From Oleiphilus sp. (GTDB taxonomy: Bacteria; Pseudomonadota; Gammaproteobacteria; Pseudomonadales; Oleiphilaceae): a DNA stretch of 64,000 nucleotides. The stretch lies in assembly GCA_006212045.1 (NCBI GenBank), contig PZPK01000012.1:62001-126000 (forward strand). Direction: 5' to 3'. Numbering within the stretch: the stretch's first letter is position 1; each line of letters begins with the position of its first letter. The position numbers were made by a program, and so were the translations under genes. The notes beneath the pieces were generated by a model. It saw only the letters and a list, made by a program, of their open reading frames with translations, was not told the DNA's origin and did no database searches. This document shows positions 52,874 through 62,133 of the stretch, piece after piece.

Positions 52874-54790
52874 CTACTTTTCGGTGGCATCCTCAAAGTC
52901 AGCGTCAATCACATCAGACTTGTCAGTCTCTCTTTGCTTATTGTGACTTTTATTTCCGCTGGCATTACCTGATTTATTGTCATTCCTATTCGCAGCTAAT
53001 TTTTTTGATGCCTCTTCAAGCAACTTTATTTTGTTTTCAATGGTTGACTTGTTGTCTTCCTTGACAGCTTCTTCCAAATCTTTTACGGTACTTTCAATCG
53101 CGTCTTTTTCTTTCTGTTCTACGTTTGCTCCCAATTCCTCGACAGATTTACGTACGGTGTGAATCAAAGCGTCGGCCATGTTGCGAGCCTGCACCAATTC
53201 GTGGAACTGGCGATCTTCTTCCGCGTGAGTTTCGGCGTCTTTTATCATTCGATTAACATCGTCCTCGCTTAATCCACTAGACGCTTTTATCACTATGGAG
53301 TGTTCTTTTCCTGAATCTTTGTCTTTTGCGGAAACATTTAAAATACCATTGGCATCAATATCGAAAGTTACTTCGATTTTTGCGTTGCCTCGCGGTGCGG
53401 CTGGAATACCTTCCAAGTTAAACTGACCTAAAGACTTATTATCGACGGCTTTTTCGCGCTCGCCCTGTAACACATGCACCGTAACCGAAGATTGATTATC
53501 CTCAGCGGTAGAAAACATTTGGTTTGCTTTGGAGGGGATGGTGGTGTTTTTTTCAATGAGCGTTGTCATCACCCCACCCAGTGTCTCAATACCGAGTGAA
53601 AGCGGTGTGACGTCCAGTAGCAATACGTCTACAACATCACCACTTAATACGGCACCCTGAATAGCCGCACCCATCGCAACGGCTTCGTCGGGGTTAACAT
53701 CCTTTCTGGGATCTTTACCAAAAAAAGCCTTCACTTTTTCTTGAACCTTGGGCATGCGCGTTTGACCACCGACTAAAATCACTTCATCAATATCAGAGAT
53801 ATTCAAACCGGCATCTTTGAGTGCAATCTCACACGGCTGGATCGTTTTTTCTATGAGACCTTCAACGAGGGATTCAAATTTTGCACGTGTGATTTTTACG
53901 GTGAGATGTTTAGGACCGGTGGCATCAGCTGTGATATAGGGTAAGTTCACGTCGGTTTGCTGAGTAGAGGAAAGCTCAATCTTCGCTTTCTCTGCCGCTT
54001 CTTTTAATCGCTGCATCGCCAATGGATCACCGCGCAAGTCGATGATTTGGCTTTTCTTAAAGTCATCTGCAAGAAAATCAATTAAACACTTATCGAAATC
54101 CTCACCACCAAGAAAAGTATCGCCGTTCGTTGCGTGTACCTCAAACTGCTGCTCACCATCCACATCAGCAATTTCGATAATGGAAATATCAAAGGTACCG
54201 CCACCGAGATCGTAAACAGCAATTTTTTGATCGCCTCGTTTTTTATCCATACCATAAGCCAACGCTGCGGCTGTAGGTTCGTTAATAATGCGTTTTACAT
54301 TGAGTCCTGCAATGCGCCCAGCATCTTTTGTCGCTTGGCGCTGCGAATCATTGAAATAGGCAGGTACGGTAATGACAGCGTCTGTTACCTTTTCGCCGAG
54401 GTATTCTTCTGCTGTCTGCTTCATTTTTTGAAGAATTTTTGCTGAAATTTCTGGCGGTGACATTTTTTTATCACCAATCTCAACCCAAGCATCACCATTC
54501 TCCGCTTTAACGATCGTGTAAGGCACCATTTCGAGATCTTTTTGAACCATGGAATCATCGAAACGACGACCAATTAAGCGCTTAATCGCGAACAGTGTAT
54601 TTTTAGGGTTGGCTACCGCTTGGCGTTTGGCTGACTGCCCGACCAAAAGTTCGCCTTCAGCGGTGAATGCAACGACGGAGGGTGTTGTTCGATCCCCTTC
54701 GGCATTTTCGATCACCTTAGGGCGATCCCCTTCCATAACGACCACACAAGAATTGGTGGTGCCCAAATCTATACCAATTGTTTTGCCCAT
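52874..54790 (-). CDS. dnaK: Chaperone DnaK (Hsp70), additional copy
   Basis: This 638-residue Hsp70 has the nucleotide-binding domain starting [20 protein letters not shown] with [17 protein letters not shown] and [12 protein letters not shown], the [11 protein letters not shown] linker region, the substrate domain and a lid ([17 protein letters not shown]). The C-terminus ([15 protein letters not shown]) resembles the EEVKD-type tail of DnaK but is altered. It is not followed by dnaJ or preceded by grpE; instead a CbpA/CbpM pair is transcribed divergently next door. A CTTAAG-box promoter lies 100 bp upstream. It should cooperate with CbpA. Confidence 0.96.
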   Translation of the reverse strand: MGKTIGIDLGTTNSCVVVMEGDRPKVIENAEGDRTTPSVVAFTAEGELLVGQSAKRQAVANPKNTLFAIKRLIGRRFDDSMVQKDLEMVPYTIVKAENGDAWVEIGDKKMSPPEISAKILQKMKQTAEEYLGEKVTDAVITVPAYFNDSQRQATKDAGRIAGLNVKRIINEPTAAALAYGMDKKRGDQKIAVYDLGGGTFDISIIEIADVDGEQQFEVHATNGDTFLGGEDFDKCLIDFLADDFKKSQIIDLRGDPLAMQRLKEAAEKAKIELSSTQQTDVNLPYITADATGPKHLTVKITRAKFESLVEGLIEKTIQPCEIALKDAGLNISDIDEVILVGGQTRMPKVQEKVKAFFGKDPRKDVNPDEAVAMGAAIQGAVLSGDVVDVLLLDVTPLSLGIETLGGVMTTLIEKNTTIPSKANQMFSTAEDNQSSVTVHVLQGEREKAVDNKSLGQFNLEGIPAAPRGNAKIEVTFDIDANGILNVSAKDKDSGKEHSIVIKASSGLSEDDVNRMIKDAETHAEEDRQFHELVQARNMADALIHTVRKSVEELGANVEQKEKDAIESTVKDLEEAVKEDNKSTIENKIKLLEEASKKLAANRNDNKSGNASGNKSHNKQRETDKSDVIDADFEDATEK

Positions 54791-54874
54791 TGTTAGGCCT
54801 CCAATTTAATGAATACTATTTTTTAAACACTGCAAAACCAACGTACTTGATCATGCAGTAAAAACCTGGGCCGT

Positions 54875-54907
54875 AATTTAATACTGAAAACTTAAACTCC
54901 ACTTAAG
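54875..54907 (-). promoter_or_regulatory. Response-regulator box and -10 for dnaK
   Basis: Minus strand: CTTAAG-tggag-TTTAAG (54907-54891), 10 bp, TAAATT (54880-54875). It is divergent from the MFS-cbpA promoter 115 bp away. No sigma-32-type promoter was noticed in its place. Confidence 0.8.
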
Positions 54908-55022
54908 CTCAGAACGATGAATCCGACCTTGTATTTGTTCGAAAGCTAGCGGTAGTAATACGGTTGATTAACACTTAGAAACACTGAGATGTCGTTGAAA
55001 GACCCAATAACTAGATGACTTT

Positions 55023-55055
55023 CTTAAGGAGAGCTTAAGCTAGGACGATCATGAT
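55023..55055 (+). promoter_or_regulatory. Response-regulator box and -10 for the MFS-cbpA-cbpM unit
   Basis: CTTAAG-gagag-CTTAAG (55023-55039), 10 bp, CATGAT (55050-55055). Both half-sites are perfect. Confidence 0.8.
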
Positions 55056-55095
55056 GAATAAATCAAATCGTTACTCTACTGAGCCCAAATATTAA

Positions 55096-56334
55096 ATGAA
55101 GCCCATCTTACTTAGCATCGTCAGTTTGTTGTTTGGTACAGCCATCTTGCTGCTGGGACATGGCTTGGCGGGAACGCTGTTAACCTTACGCTCTGCCGCA
55201 GAGCAGTATAGCGATATCCAAATAGGCATGATTATGTCAGCCTACTTTGTGGGTTATATTGTGGGCACATGGTTTTGCCCAGCCCTCATTAGCCGCATTG
55301 GCCACATTCGAGCATTTACGGCAACGGCAGCACTCTGTGCGAGTTTGATTTTGTTACAGGGTTTGTGGGTTAATGCCTGGGTTTGGCTGCTTATCCGCTT
55401 GATTTATGGTGCCTGTATCGTCAGTTTTTATCTCATCGTCGAGAGCTGGCTAAATGCGCGTACGGATAACCTTCAGCGCGGGCGGGTTTTTGCGATTTAT
55501 ATGCTGGTTAACCTCAGCGCGATGGCGCTGGGGCAGCAATTGTTACTGCTAGGGGATGTGCTTACCTTAGAGCTTTTTGCCGTGGCAGCGGCATTACTCA
55601 GTTTAAGCTTGGTACCGGTGGCGTTGACAAAGCTACCCGAGCCTGAAAAGGTCGACAAACCCGGCGTGGATTTATCCTTCGCCTATCACGGTTCACCTGT
55701 AGGATTGGCTGGCTGTTTAGCGGCAGGATTGGCTGGTGGCGCCTTTTGGACGATGGCTCCCTTATTTGCCTTTAAAGTCGGTTTAGACACCACCGCCACC
55801 GCAGCGTTTATGAGCGCCACGATCATTGGTGGCGCATTTTTGCAATGGCCCATTGGCCGATATTCCGATACGCATGATCGGCGAAAGGTACTCATTTTTG
55901 TTGCGCTAGGGTCGACAATCTTCGCCGTGTTATCGATGCTTTCTGGCAACGTTCCCAAAGCTGTGATGTTGGGAACCATGTTTTTATATGGCGGTTTATG
56001 CTTCGCGGTCTACCCCTTGAGCGTGGCCCATGCAAACGATAACGTTTCAGAATCAGATCGCGTCAAACTGGGAGGCGTATTGCTGCTCGCCTATGGTATT
56101 GGCGCCATATTTGGCCCAATCATTGGCGGTATTGTTATGCAGAGCGCAGGACCTTACAGTTTGCCGGCATTCTACGCCATCTGCTGGTTTTTGCTCGCAC
56201 TGATGGTGTGGCGACAGCTACTTCGTCAACATGAGCCGGAGGGAGCCGAACTGACTGCATTTACCCCCTTGATTCGTACGTCGTCGGAATCACTTCAAGC
56301 GACGGCGGCAACCCAACAACCTAATGAGCGATAA
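55096..56334 (+). CDS. MFS transporter (YcaD-like)
   Basis: This 412-residue major facilitator has twelve predicted helices. The YcaD/UMF-type pattern shows in the N-terminal half ([40 protein letters not shown]) and [13 protein letters not shown] near the end. The loop-2-equivalent motif in the second half reads [14 protein letters not shown]. Substrate is unknown. Its stop overlaps the first ATG of cbpA (ATGAGCGATAA), an unusual coupling of a transporter with a co-chaperone. The start at 55096 has a weak ribosome site. Confidence 0.87.
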   Translation: MKPILLSIVSLLFGTAILLLGHGLAGTLLTLRSAAEQYSDIQIGMIMSAYFVGYIVGTWFCPALISRIGHIRAFTATAALCASLILLQGLWVNAWVWLLIRLIYGACIVSFYLIVESWLNARTDNLQRGRVFAIYMLVNLSAMALGQQLLLLGDVLTLELFAVAAALLSLSLVPVALTKLPEPEKVDKPGVDLSFAYHGSPVGLAGCLAAGLAGGAFWTMAPLFAFKVGLDTTATAAFMSATIIGGAFLQWPIGRYSDTHDRRKVLIFVALGSTIFAVLSMLSGNVPKAVMLGTMFLYGGLCFAVYPLSVAHANDNVSESDRVKLGGVLLLAYGIGAIFGPIIGGIVMQSAGPYSLPAFYAICWFLLALMVWRQLLRQHEPEGAELTAFTPLIRTSSESLQATAATQQPNER

Positions 56335-57292
56335 GCCTTTTATGGAATACCAAGATTATTACGAAACTCTGGGCGTAGCGCGCAACGCCGCTCAGGATGA
56401 AATAAAACGCGCCTACCGCAAATTGGCACGTAAGTATCACCCTGATGTCAGCAAAGAAACCAACGCTGAGGACAAATTCAAAGCGCTTAATGAAGCCTAC
56501 GAAGTCTTAAAGGACCCTGAAAAGCGTGCGGCCTATGATCAATTGGGCGCGAATTGGCAAAATGGTCAGGAGTTTCGTCCCCCACCGGATTGGGACACCA
56601 ATTTTGAATTCAGTGGTGGCGGGTTTACACAGGCGGATGCGTCAGTGTTTAGCGAGTTTTTTGAGCAAATGTTTGGCGGCCATTCAGGCTTTCGCCAGCA
56701 AGATCAAACGACCTATCGCGGACCCGCTCAGGATCATCATGCGAAGATTGCCATAGACCTTGAAGACAGTATTCACGGTGCGTCTCGCTCATTGACGCTC
56801 CAAACGCCTTATGTGAACCCGCAGGGCCAAGTGCGCACCAAACCTCACGTGTTAAACGTGAAGATTCCAAAAGGTATTTGTGCTGGACAACAAATACGCT
56901 TGAAAGGTCAAGGAGCCGAAGGTTTAAATGGGGCAAAAGGCGACCTTTATCTTGAAGTCAGTTTTAATCCGCATCGACTTTATCGTATTAATGGCCGAGA
57001 GTTAGAGCTAGATGTGCCTATCGCACCCTGGGAAGCCGCATTGGGTGCAACAGTTAAAGTCCCCACACCTGAGGGCGCTGTGAATCTAAAAGTTCCTCCA
57101 GGCGCCAGCACCGATCAGCGCCTGCGCTTGCGTGGACGAGGTATTCCAGGTAGTGGAGTTAATGACAGCGGAAACTTAACGGCAATACTGAAAATTGTAA
57201 CACCACCAGCAGGAACGGATGCCGTGAAAACACTTTACGAACAAATGCAACGTGATATCCCCTTCAATCCACGCGAAGCGCTGGGAGTCTAA
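56324..57292 (+). CDS. cbpA: Curved DNA-binding protein CbpA (DnaJ-like co-chaperone)
   Basis: This 322-residue Hsp40 has an N-terminal J domain with the HPD motif ([13 protein letters not shown]), a Gly/Phe linker without zinc fingers and the two beta-barrel substrate domains ([39 protein letters not shown]). It stimulates DnaK ATPase and in E. coli also binds curved DNA. The ATG at 56324 lies within the MFS gene; an alternative at 56342 ([11 protein letters not shown]) matches the usual N-terminus. It is followed 2 bp later by cbpM. Confidence 0.95.
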   Translation: MSDKPFMEYQDYYETLGVARNAAQDEIKRAYRKLARKYHPDVSKETNAEDKFKALNEAYEVLKDPEKRAAYDQLGANWQNGQEFRPPPDWDTNFEFSGGGFTQADASVFSEFFEQMFGGHSGFRQQDQTTYRGPAQDHHAKIAIDLEDSIHGASRSLTLQTPYVNPQGQVRTKPHVLNVKIPKGICAGQQIRLKGQGAEGLNGAKGDLYLEVSFNPHRLYRINGRELELDVPIAPWEAALGATVKVPTPEGAVNLKVPPGASTDQRLRLRGRGIPGSGVNDSGNLTAILKIVTPPAGTDAVKTLYEQMQRDIPFNPREALGV

Positions 57293-57294
57293 AT

Positions 57295-57588
57295 ATGAAA
57301 AAATCGATGACTACAATTATTAAGGGGATTCCATTGGATGATAGGGCGTCGCTCACATTGTCCGAATTGTGCCAGGCCTGCAATGTGCACGCGGAGTATG
57401 TGATGGAGCTTGTCGCAGAAGGCGCACTCGACCCGAGTGGCAGCCGAACCAGAGATTGGCGTTTTTCTGGCACCTGCCTGCGTCGTACCCGAATCGCCGT
57501 CACGCTGCAAAGAGATCTTCATGTGAACGTTGCAGGTATTGCACTGGCTTTAGATCTATTGGATCAACTTGAACAGTTTCGTAGCTGA
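57295..57588 (+). CDS. cbpM: Chaperone modulator CbpM
   Basis: This 97-residue protein follows cbpA by 2 bp. It has the MerR-like fold of CbpM: LTLSELCQACNVHAEYVMEL, VAEGALDPSG, WRFSGTCLRRTRIAVTLQRD and a C-terminal helix LALDLLDQLEQF. CbpM binds the CbpA J domain and restrains it. Its presence shows the CbpA system is complete and tunable here. It ends the stress island. Confidence 0.92.
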   Translation: MKKSMTTIIKGIPLDDRASLTLSELCQACNVHAEYVMELVAEGALDPSGSRTRDWRFSGTCLRRTRIAVTLQRDLHVNVAGIALALDLLDQLEQFRS

Positions 57589-57702
57589 ATTTCGGCGCGG
57601 TGATAAAACGAGGTCAATTATGTGATAAGTCCTCTCGGTGGTTTGACGCAGATTCAACTTACAGACGTATCTTCGTGCCTCTTCTGACGCAATAAGGGAA
57701 TC

Positions 57703-58346
57703 ATGAAAAACTCTGCGCATAAGCCCTCTTCACTGCTCGATCATTTAAAGCTGGGACGCCCATTCCCCTGCGCTGTCTGGCCGAATATGGCGGTGAAAAA
57801 AATGATTTACATCGAGATATAAAAACGTTAATCGATGATGGCGTACTCGTCAGGTTGATGCGGGGATTTTATGCTCGGCCTCGTTTGATACCTTCAATAC
57901 CTAGTGCTGAAGTTTTGCCAAGCCCTCTTGAACTGGCTAAAAAATGGGCTAGAGAGAATAAATATATACTTGTGCCTCAGGGAGAAACAGAAGCACACGC
58001 ACTCGGGTTTCAAAGACAACAACCTGTCCAGGATCTATTGTGGACGAATGGCCCAACAAAAACTATCTCCGTTAAGAACGCTAGCATCTATGTCAGAAAA
58101 GTCGCTTCATACAAGCTTCTTTGGCCTGATGAACCAAGTGGCAGAATGCTCAGAGCGTTGACCACGCTCAACCCATGTTGGGTAACATACGAAGACCTCA
58201 TTAATACGCTTAAACGATGTCACAGGAGCACTACCCAACTAAAACTAACTCTAAACCGGCTAACCTCACTCAATGAACTAAATGGCTGGCGACCTCAAAT
58301 ACAACAGATCGTGAGCCAACTTGGCTGTCATCTTGATCATATTTAG
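57703..58346 (+). pseudogene. AbiEi/DUF6088-like antitoxin, frameshifted
   Basis: A start at 57703 with AAGGGAATC upstream encodes MKNSAHKPSSLLDHLK, then the frame shifts. The continuing frame (TPIPLRCLAEYGGEKNDLHR, DDGVLVRLMRGFYARPR) runs to 58346 and has the winged-helix plus C-terminal layout of type IV antitoxins of the AbiEi/DUF6088 group (RGFYARPR, ENKYILVPQGETEAHALGF, TKTISVKNASIYVRKVASYK). A single-base change near 57748-57755 restores one reading frame of about 214 codons. No AbiEii nucleotidyltransferase toxin is adjacent. The gene is probably decayed. Confidence 0.65.
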
Positions 58347-58439
58347 GATGTATAGGAGACAGCAAAAAACAAATTAGAGCGAAAGGGCTAATCATTTGTT
58401 AAGTGAGTCGTACTAACTCAGACGTGATCTGACAGTTAC

Positions 58440-58460
58440 CCGATTTTCAATCGGTGTTTT
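58440..58460 (+). terminator. Weak hairpin, possible terminator
   Basis: CCGATT, loop TTC, AATCGG, then GTGTTTT. Six pairs and a broken T-run; it lies between the convergent AbiEi-like and KfrA-like genes. Confidence 0.35.
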
Positions 58461-58492
58461 GTACGCTTAGCTCTGAGCTAGCTCAAATGAAG

Positions 58493-59533
58493 TCATTTGC
58501 CAGCTTCGAGAGAGGCTTGCAACTGTACTAAGCGCCCTTGAAGCACAGCTTTCTCCTCCGCAATCTCTTTATTTTCTGCTTCAAGGTGATCTGCATATTC
58601 GCGAATCTTGCGAAGGTCTGTCTCGAAACTTTCTAAAGTCACGCTTTTACGTGCTAACTGTTCTTTCAGACCCCGAACTTCAACAGCTAATTGACTGATA
58701 TTTCGTTCGGATTCGACAATCTCTTTGTCTTTAATGCTACAGTCCGATTCGAGTTTTTTTATCGTTGAGCTGAAGGACTCCAGCCTATGTCTGAGCTCCT
58801 GATTTTCATAAGCGACCTTCTCGGCTTGCTCTTGCGCAGTCTCATATCGAACTCTATAGCCTGCCTTTTCATTCTGGGAATGTGTCAACTGCTCAGTCAG
58901 GCTTTCTGCTTGAGATTGCAACTGCCTTAGCTGAGACTGAAATTGGTCTCTTTCAAGCCGGCGGTCCTCTGCCGTTCTCTGCTGATAATGCTCAAAATGA
59001 TCACGCACGGCTCTGTTTTCACCTTTTAGTTCAGAAACTGTTTCTTTTAGTTCCTGCACGCGGGTTTGCAACGCATTACGTTCTGACTCGGTCACAGCGA
59101 AGCGTGATTCTAGGCCGTTAAGCTCACCATTTAACTTCCGAGAATTAGCTTCAAGATCAGTAACTTGCTGATTTAAGATTCGTTCTCGACCCAAGGTTTC
59201 AGACAATTCTTTTTGGGTGTCAGCGAGTGTGTGCTCAAGCGTCTGAAGTTGAGACTGATAGTCCTGCTTCGCCTGCTCAACCGCTTCTTCTGATGCTTTC
59301 TGGATACGGTCGCGCAAGGATTTCACGGCGCTGATGAGGTCTGAAGGCAAGCCTGCATCAGACTCGTTCAACGCCGCATTGTTTCGCCACTGCTTCAATA
59401 GAGGTGCGATGGTGCTTTTACTACCAGTTCCGAGTTGCTCTCGAACGCGATCAATAGTGGGCTCGCTGCCTCGTGCCTTAACAGCTTCGGCAGCTCGACT
59501 GATGTCACAGTAAGTCACCCCGGGTCGAGCCAT
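58493..59533 (-). CDS. KfrA-like DNA-binding coiled-coil protein, copy 1
   Basis: This 346-residue protein has an N-terminal KfrA-type DNA-binding domain (residues 1-60: GVTYCDISRAAEAVKARGSE, TIDRVREQLGTGSKSTIAPL) followed by about 270 residues of almost continuous coiled coil. KfrA proteins of plasmids bind their own promoter and form filament-like assemblies linked to stable inheritance. It shares the domain plan and many segments (HFEHYQQRTAEDR) with the neighbour upstream, so the two are paralogues. The start follows a TTCTCGCAGGTAAACGCA leader with AGG. A tyrosine recombinase lies beyond the second copy, suggesting an element maintenance module. Confidence 0.85.
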   Translation of the reverse strand: MARPGVTYCDISRAAEAVKARGSEPTIDRVREQLGTGSKSTIAPLLKQWRNNAALNESDAGLPSDLISAVKSLRDRIQKASEEAVEQAKQDYQSQLQTLEHTLADTQKELSETLGRERILNQQVTDLEANSRKLNGELNGLESRFAVTESERNALQTRVQELKETVSELKGENRAVRDHFEHYQQRTAEDRRLERDQFQSQLRQLQSQAESLTEQLTHSQNEKAGYRVRYETAQEQAEKVAYENQELRHRLESFSSTIKKLESDCSIKDKEIVESERNISQLAVEVRGLKEQLARKSVTLESFETDLRKIREYADHLEAENKEIAEEKAVLQGRLVQLQASLEAGK

Positions 59534-59601
59534 TGCGTTTACCTGCGAGAATTTAATACTGTATTACGTATTTTGAAATATGGACCAGCGGGGGCATTTG
59601 A

Positions 59602-59655
59602 ACGAAAACCTACGGTTTTGAGTCCCGCGACCACATCGTAACCGCAGGTTTTCGT
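59602..59655. repeat. 16-bp inverted repeat between the KfrA-like genes
   Basis: ACGAAAACCTACGGTT (59602-59617) and AACCGCAGGTTTTCGT (59640-59655) pair at 15 of 16 positions around a 22-bp centre. It lies 70 bp before the copy-1 start. It could be an operator or a recombinase core site. Confidence 0.6.
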
Positions 59656-59764
59656 CCAATAGCCTCTATCCACGTAATTTAGAGGTCCGGCCGGTAAAAC
59701 GTCCAAATTTAGCCACTTTGAACGTAACCATTTGATTCTATTGGTAATATTAAAATTACGCGCA

Positions 59765-59785
59765 ATTACGCATGGTATGTGTAAT
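59765..59785. promoter_or_regulatory. Palindrome at the end of KfrA-like copy 2
   Basis: ATTACGCAT-ggt-ATGTGTAAT, 8 of 9 pairs matching. It is AT-rich like the palindrome before copy 2, so it may be another binding site of these proteins. Confidence 0.4.
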
Positions 59786-60834
59786 CACAACGAGCCCTGT
59801 AATTGCTTGAACTGCCCTTGGATCATCGCCTTTTCCTGAAGTATTACCTTGTTCTCGTTAGTCAGAAATGCAATCTTGTCCTGGCTGGCTTTTAGTTCGG
59901 CTTTGGTGGTCTCCAATGCTTGGGATAACACAGCCACTTGCTTATCGACATCCGCTTTCTGAGTGGTGATCACTGCGACGTTTTCCACCAATTGTTCATT
60001 TTTATGTTGGAAATCTCGATACTTCGTCACGGCATCTTCAAGATCGCGTTTCAGATCCTGGACATCTTCTATTTTTCCCTTTAGTTCCCTGTTTAGCGTT
60101 GAGTTGGCCTGTTCAAGTTTGCCGACGTTACTTTGTAACTGTGCATTGGCTTCAGATAATTCGGACGCTTTGGACTCGGCCTGAGTGAGTCGATGTTGCA
60201 GATCCCGAACCTGGTCTTTTAATCCCTGAGTAACTGTACGAAACTGTTCGCGCTCCTGCTGACGGTCTTCCGCTGTGCGCTGCTGATAGTGTTCAAAGTG
60301 TTCTCGAATATCCTTGTTTTCCTGCTTGAGTTCAGCAACATTTCCCCTCAGTTCAGTAGTCCTCGCAATCGCTTCGTCTCGTTGGGACTCGGCTTTAACC
60401 AGGCTGATACGCGCATCTTCCAGAGACTTTTCTGCCTCACCTTTTTCCTTGTTTTGCCGCTCAATCTGGTTTTCAAGATCTTGTTGTCGAGCAGTAAGCT
60501 GCACGATGGTGTTTTTGGCATCGGTCAACTCTTTTCGAAGCTCTTGATTGAAACCTTCAAATTCCTGACGGGCCTGCTCGATACGATGGTCGGCTATTTG
60601 TTGCACCCGCTCATGCAGTGACTTTACCACTTCGATCAAGTCGTTCGGTAGCCCGCCGATATCGGCGGCCTCCCCATTGGCCGATCGCCAACGCTTGAGC
60701 AATGGTGCGATGGTGCTTTTGCTGCCGGTGCCGAGATGTTCACGCACCCTGTCTACAGTTGGTTCTTGGCGCTGACTTTTGATGGCCTCAGCGGCTTTGG
60801 CAACGTCGTGGTAAGTAACACCGGCACGGGCCAC
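59785..60834 (-). CDS. KfrA-like DNA-binding coiled-coil protein, copy 2
   Basis: This 349-residue paralogue of the preceding protein has the same N-terminal domain (GVTYHDVAKAAEAIKSQRQE, TVDRVREHLGTGSKSTIAPL) and a coiled coil to the end, with the shared segment HFEHYQQRTAEDRQQEREQF. The first 60 residues are much more similar between copies than the coiled coils, as expected if the DNA target is kept while partners diverge. It is divergent from the tyrosine recombinase gene, and the shared 205-bp region contains a TATTAYGT palindrome. It probably represses itself and perhaps the recombinase. Confidence 0.85.
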   Translation of the reverse strand: MARAGVTYHDVAKAAEAIKSQRQEPTVDRVREHLGTGSKSTIAPLLKRWRSANGEAADIGGLPNDLIEVVKSLHERVQQIADHRIEQARQEFEGFNQELRKELTDAKNTIVQLTARQQDLENQIERQNKEKGEAEKSLEDARISLVKAESQRDEAIARTTELRGNVAELKQENKDIREHFEHYQQRTAEDRQQEREQFRTVTQGLKDQVRDLQHRLTQAESKASELSEANAQLQSNVGKLEQANSTLNRELKGKIEDVQDLKRDLEDAVTKYRDFQHKNEQLVENVAVITTQKADVDKQVAVLSQALETTKAELKASQDKIAFLTNENKVILQEKAMIQGQFKQLQGSL

Positions 60835-60864
60835 GGTGAATTCCTCTCAGATTATTTAATAGCG

Positions 60865-60883
60865 TATTATGTAACACGTAATA
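60865..60883. promoter_or_regulatory. Candidate KfrA-type operator between copy 2 and the recombinase
   Basis: TATTATGT-aac-ACGTAATA, 7 of 8 pairs matching, 31 bp before the copy-2 start. The same half-site (TATTACGT, 59562-59569) occurs 29 bp before copy 1. Confidence 0.5.
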
Positions 60884-61039
60884 TAACATTATATTGATGT
60901 CTTTCAAGCGCACTTGAATTTCAATTTTTAACCGCTGATAATGACTATTATCGTAGGTTATGGCGATCAGACAGAAATTTTACACTTGTAACGCCGGTAC
61001 ATAGCCGCCTGTTGGGCGACGCCAGTAGGAATCCGATTC

Positions 61040-62053
61040 ATGAACAATAAACCGCCCAAATTGGCCGCTGACCTATCGTTACGTAATACGGAGCCAGGTC
61101 AGATTGCCTCCCATGGCTCCGAAGCACTGCGTCATTACCTCCAGGCAGCCACCTCCGACAACACCCGCAAGGCGTATCGATCGGCCATCAGGCAGTTTGA
61201 AAAATGGGGTGGGCGTCTGCCGACAGATCGGGATACGGTGGTTCGCTACCTGTTAGCCCGCGCGGAGTCGCTTAACTCTCGAACCCTGGATCTCCATCTG
61301 ACGGCTATCGGGCAATGGCACTACTACCAGGGCATCGTAGACCCCGTGAAAGATCCCCTGGTTCGCAAAACGATGGAAGGCATTCGACGCACCCATGGCC
61401 AGCCCAAACGTAAAGCCAAGGCACTGCGTCTGGAGCACATTGCTCAGATGGTGAATTACCTGAGGCACCTGCCCGACAGCAAAAAGAAGCATCGGGATAT
61501 GGCGATGCTGTTAACCGGTTTTTTCGGGGCCTTTCGCCGCAGCGAACTGGTTGCCATCCAAGTCAGCGATCTGCTGTGGGAGCCTGAAGGTCTGATCATC
61601 CGGTTACCTCGCTCCAAAACGGACCAGCAAGCAACAGGTCTGGCGCGTGCGCTGCCCTTTGGAGCAGCATCCAGTTGTTGTCCTGCCAAGGCTGTAAAAA
61701 TTTGGCTGGAAAGCGCAGACATCGCGAGTGGTCCGCTTTTCCGGCCGGTAAATCGTTGGGATCAGGTTCAGGAAAAACACCTGAATCCGGGCGCTATCAA
61801 TGATCTCCTGAAAGCGCTGGGCGACGCTTGCCGGTTCGACTTTGTGCCTGATCTGAGTAGCCACAGTATTCGGCGTGGTTTATCCACTTCGGCGGCACGG
61901 GAACGGGTCGATTTTGAGCTGATCAAGAAACAAGGTGGTTGGAAAAATGACGCCACGGTTTGGGAATATATTGAGGAAGGCCAGCAGCTTTCGAACAATG
62001 CTTCGTTGGTATTGATGGAAAAGCTGGACGTTCTGATTGATAAGGATGGATAG
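61040..62053 (+). CDS. Tyrosine recombinase / integrase
   Basis: This 337-residue XerC/D-like recombinase has a core-binding domain (about 25-120, LQAATSDNTRKAYRSAIRQF) and a catalytic domain with FGAFRRSELVAI (Arg), LPRSKTDQQ (Lys), SHSIRRGLST (His-x-x-Arg), KKQGGWKNDAT (Trp in place of the second His) and nucleophile Tyr in VWEYIEEGQ. It is divergent from the KfrA-like pair. It differs clearly from the other recombinase in the window, so the two segments were probably acquired independently. The start at 61040 follows TAGGAATCCGATTC. Confidence 0.9.
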   Translation: MNNKPPKLAADLSLRNTEPGQIASHGSEALRHYLQAATSDNTRKAYRSAIRQFEKWGGRLPTDRDTVVRYLLARAESLNSRTLDLHLTAIGQWHYYQGIVDPVKDPLVRKTMEGIRRTHGQPKRKAKALRLEHIAQMVNYLRHLPDSKKKHRDMAMLLTGFFGAFRRSELVAIQVSDLLWEPEGLIIRLPRSKTDQQATGLARALPFGAASSCCPAKAVKIWLESADIASGPLFRPVNRWDQVQEKHLNPGAINDLLKALGDACRFDFVPDLSSHSIRRGLSTSAARERVDFELIKKQGGWKNDATVWEYIEEGQQLSNNASLVLMEKLDVLIDKDG

Positions 62054-62074
62054 AAAGAACTGTATGACAAGTGC

Positions 62075-62105
62075 TTGACTTGGAGTCAACTCCAAGTAGT
62101 AGGAT
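62075..62105 (+). promoter_or_regulatory. MerR-family promoter with 19-bp spacer and perfect dyad
   Basis: -35 TTGACT (62075-62080), 19-bp spacer, -10 TAGGAT (62100-62105). A perfect dyad ACTTGGAGT-ca-ACTCCAAGT (62078-62097) fills the spacer. This over-long spacer is the hallmark of promoters that MerR-family activators untwist. No merR gene is in the window. The transcript would start near 62112. Confidence 0.85.
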
Positions 62106-62133
62106 GATCCATAAATATCAATCATCCGAGGAT

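Noticed and set aside
20064-57588. Identity with the known transmissible heat-resistance locus (tLST)
   Set aside because: ClpK, FtsH, YfdX, HdeD, KefB and DegP are all absent; only an Hsp20 is shared in type.
62071-62133. Upstream starts for the outer-membrane protein of the metal operon
   Set aside because: They lie inside the MerR-type promoter; ATG 62134 has a ribosome site and gives a normal signal peptide.
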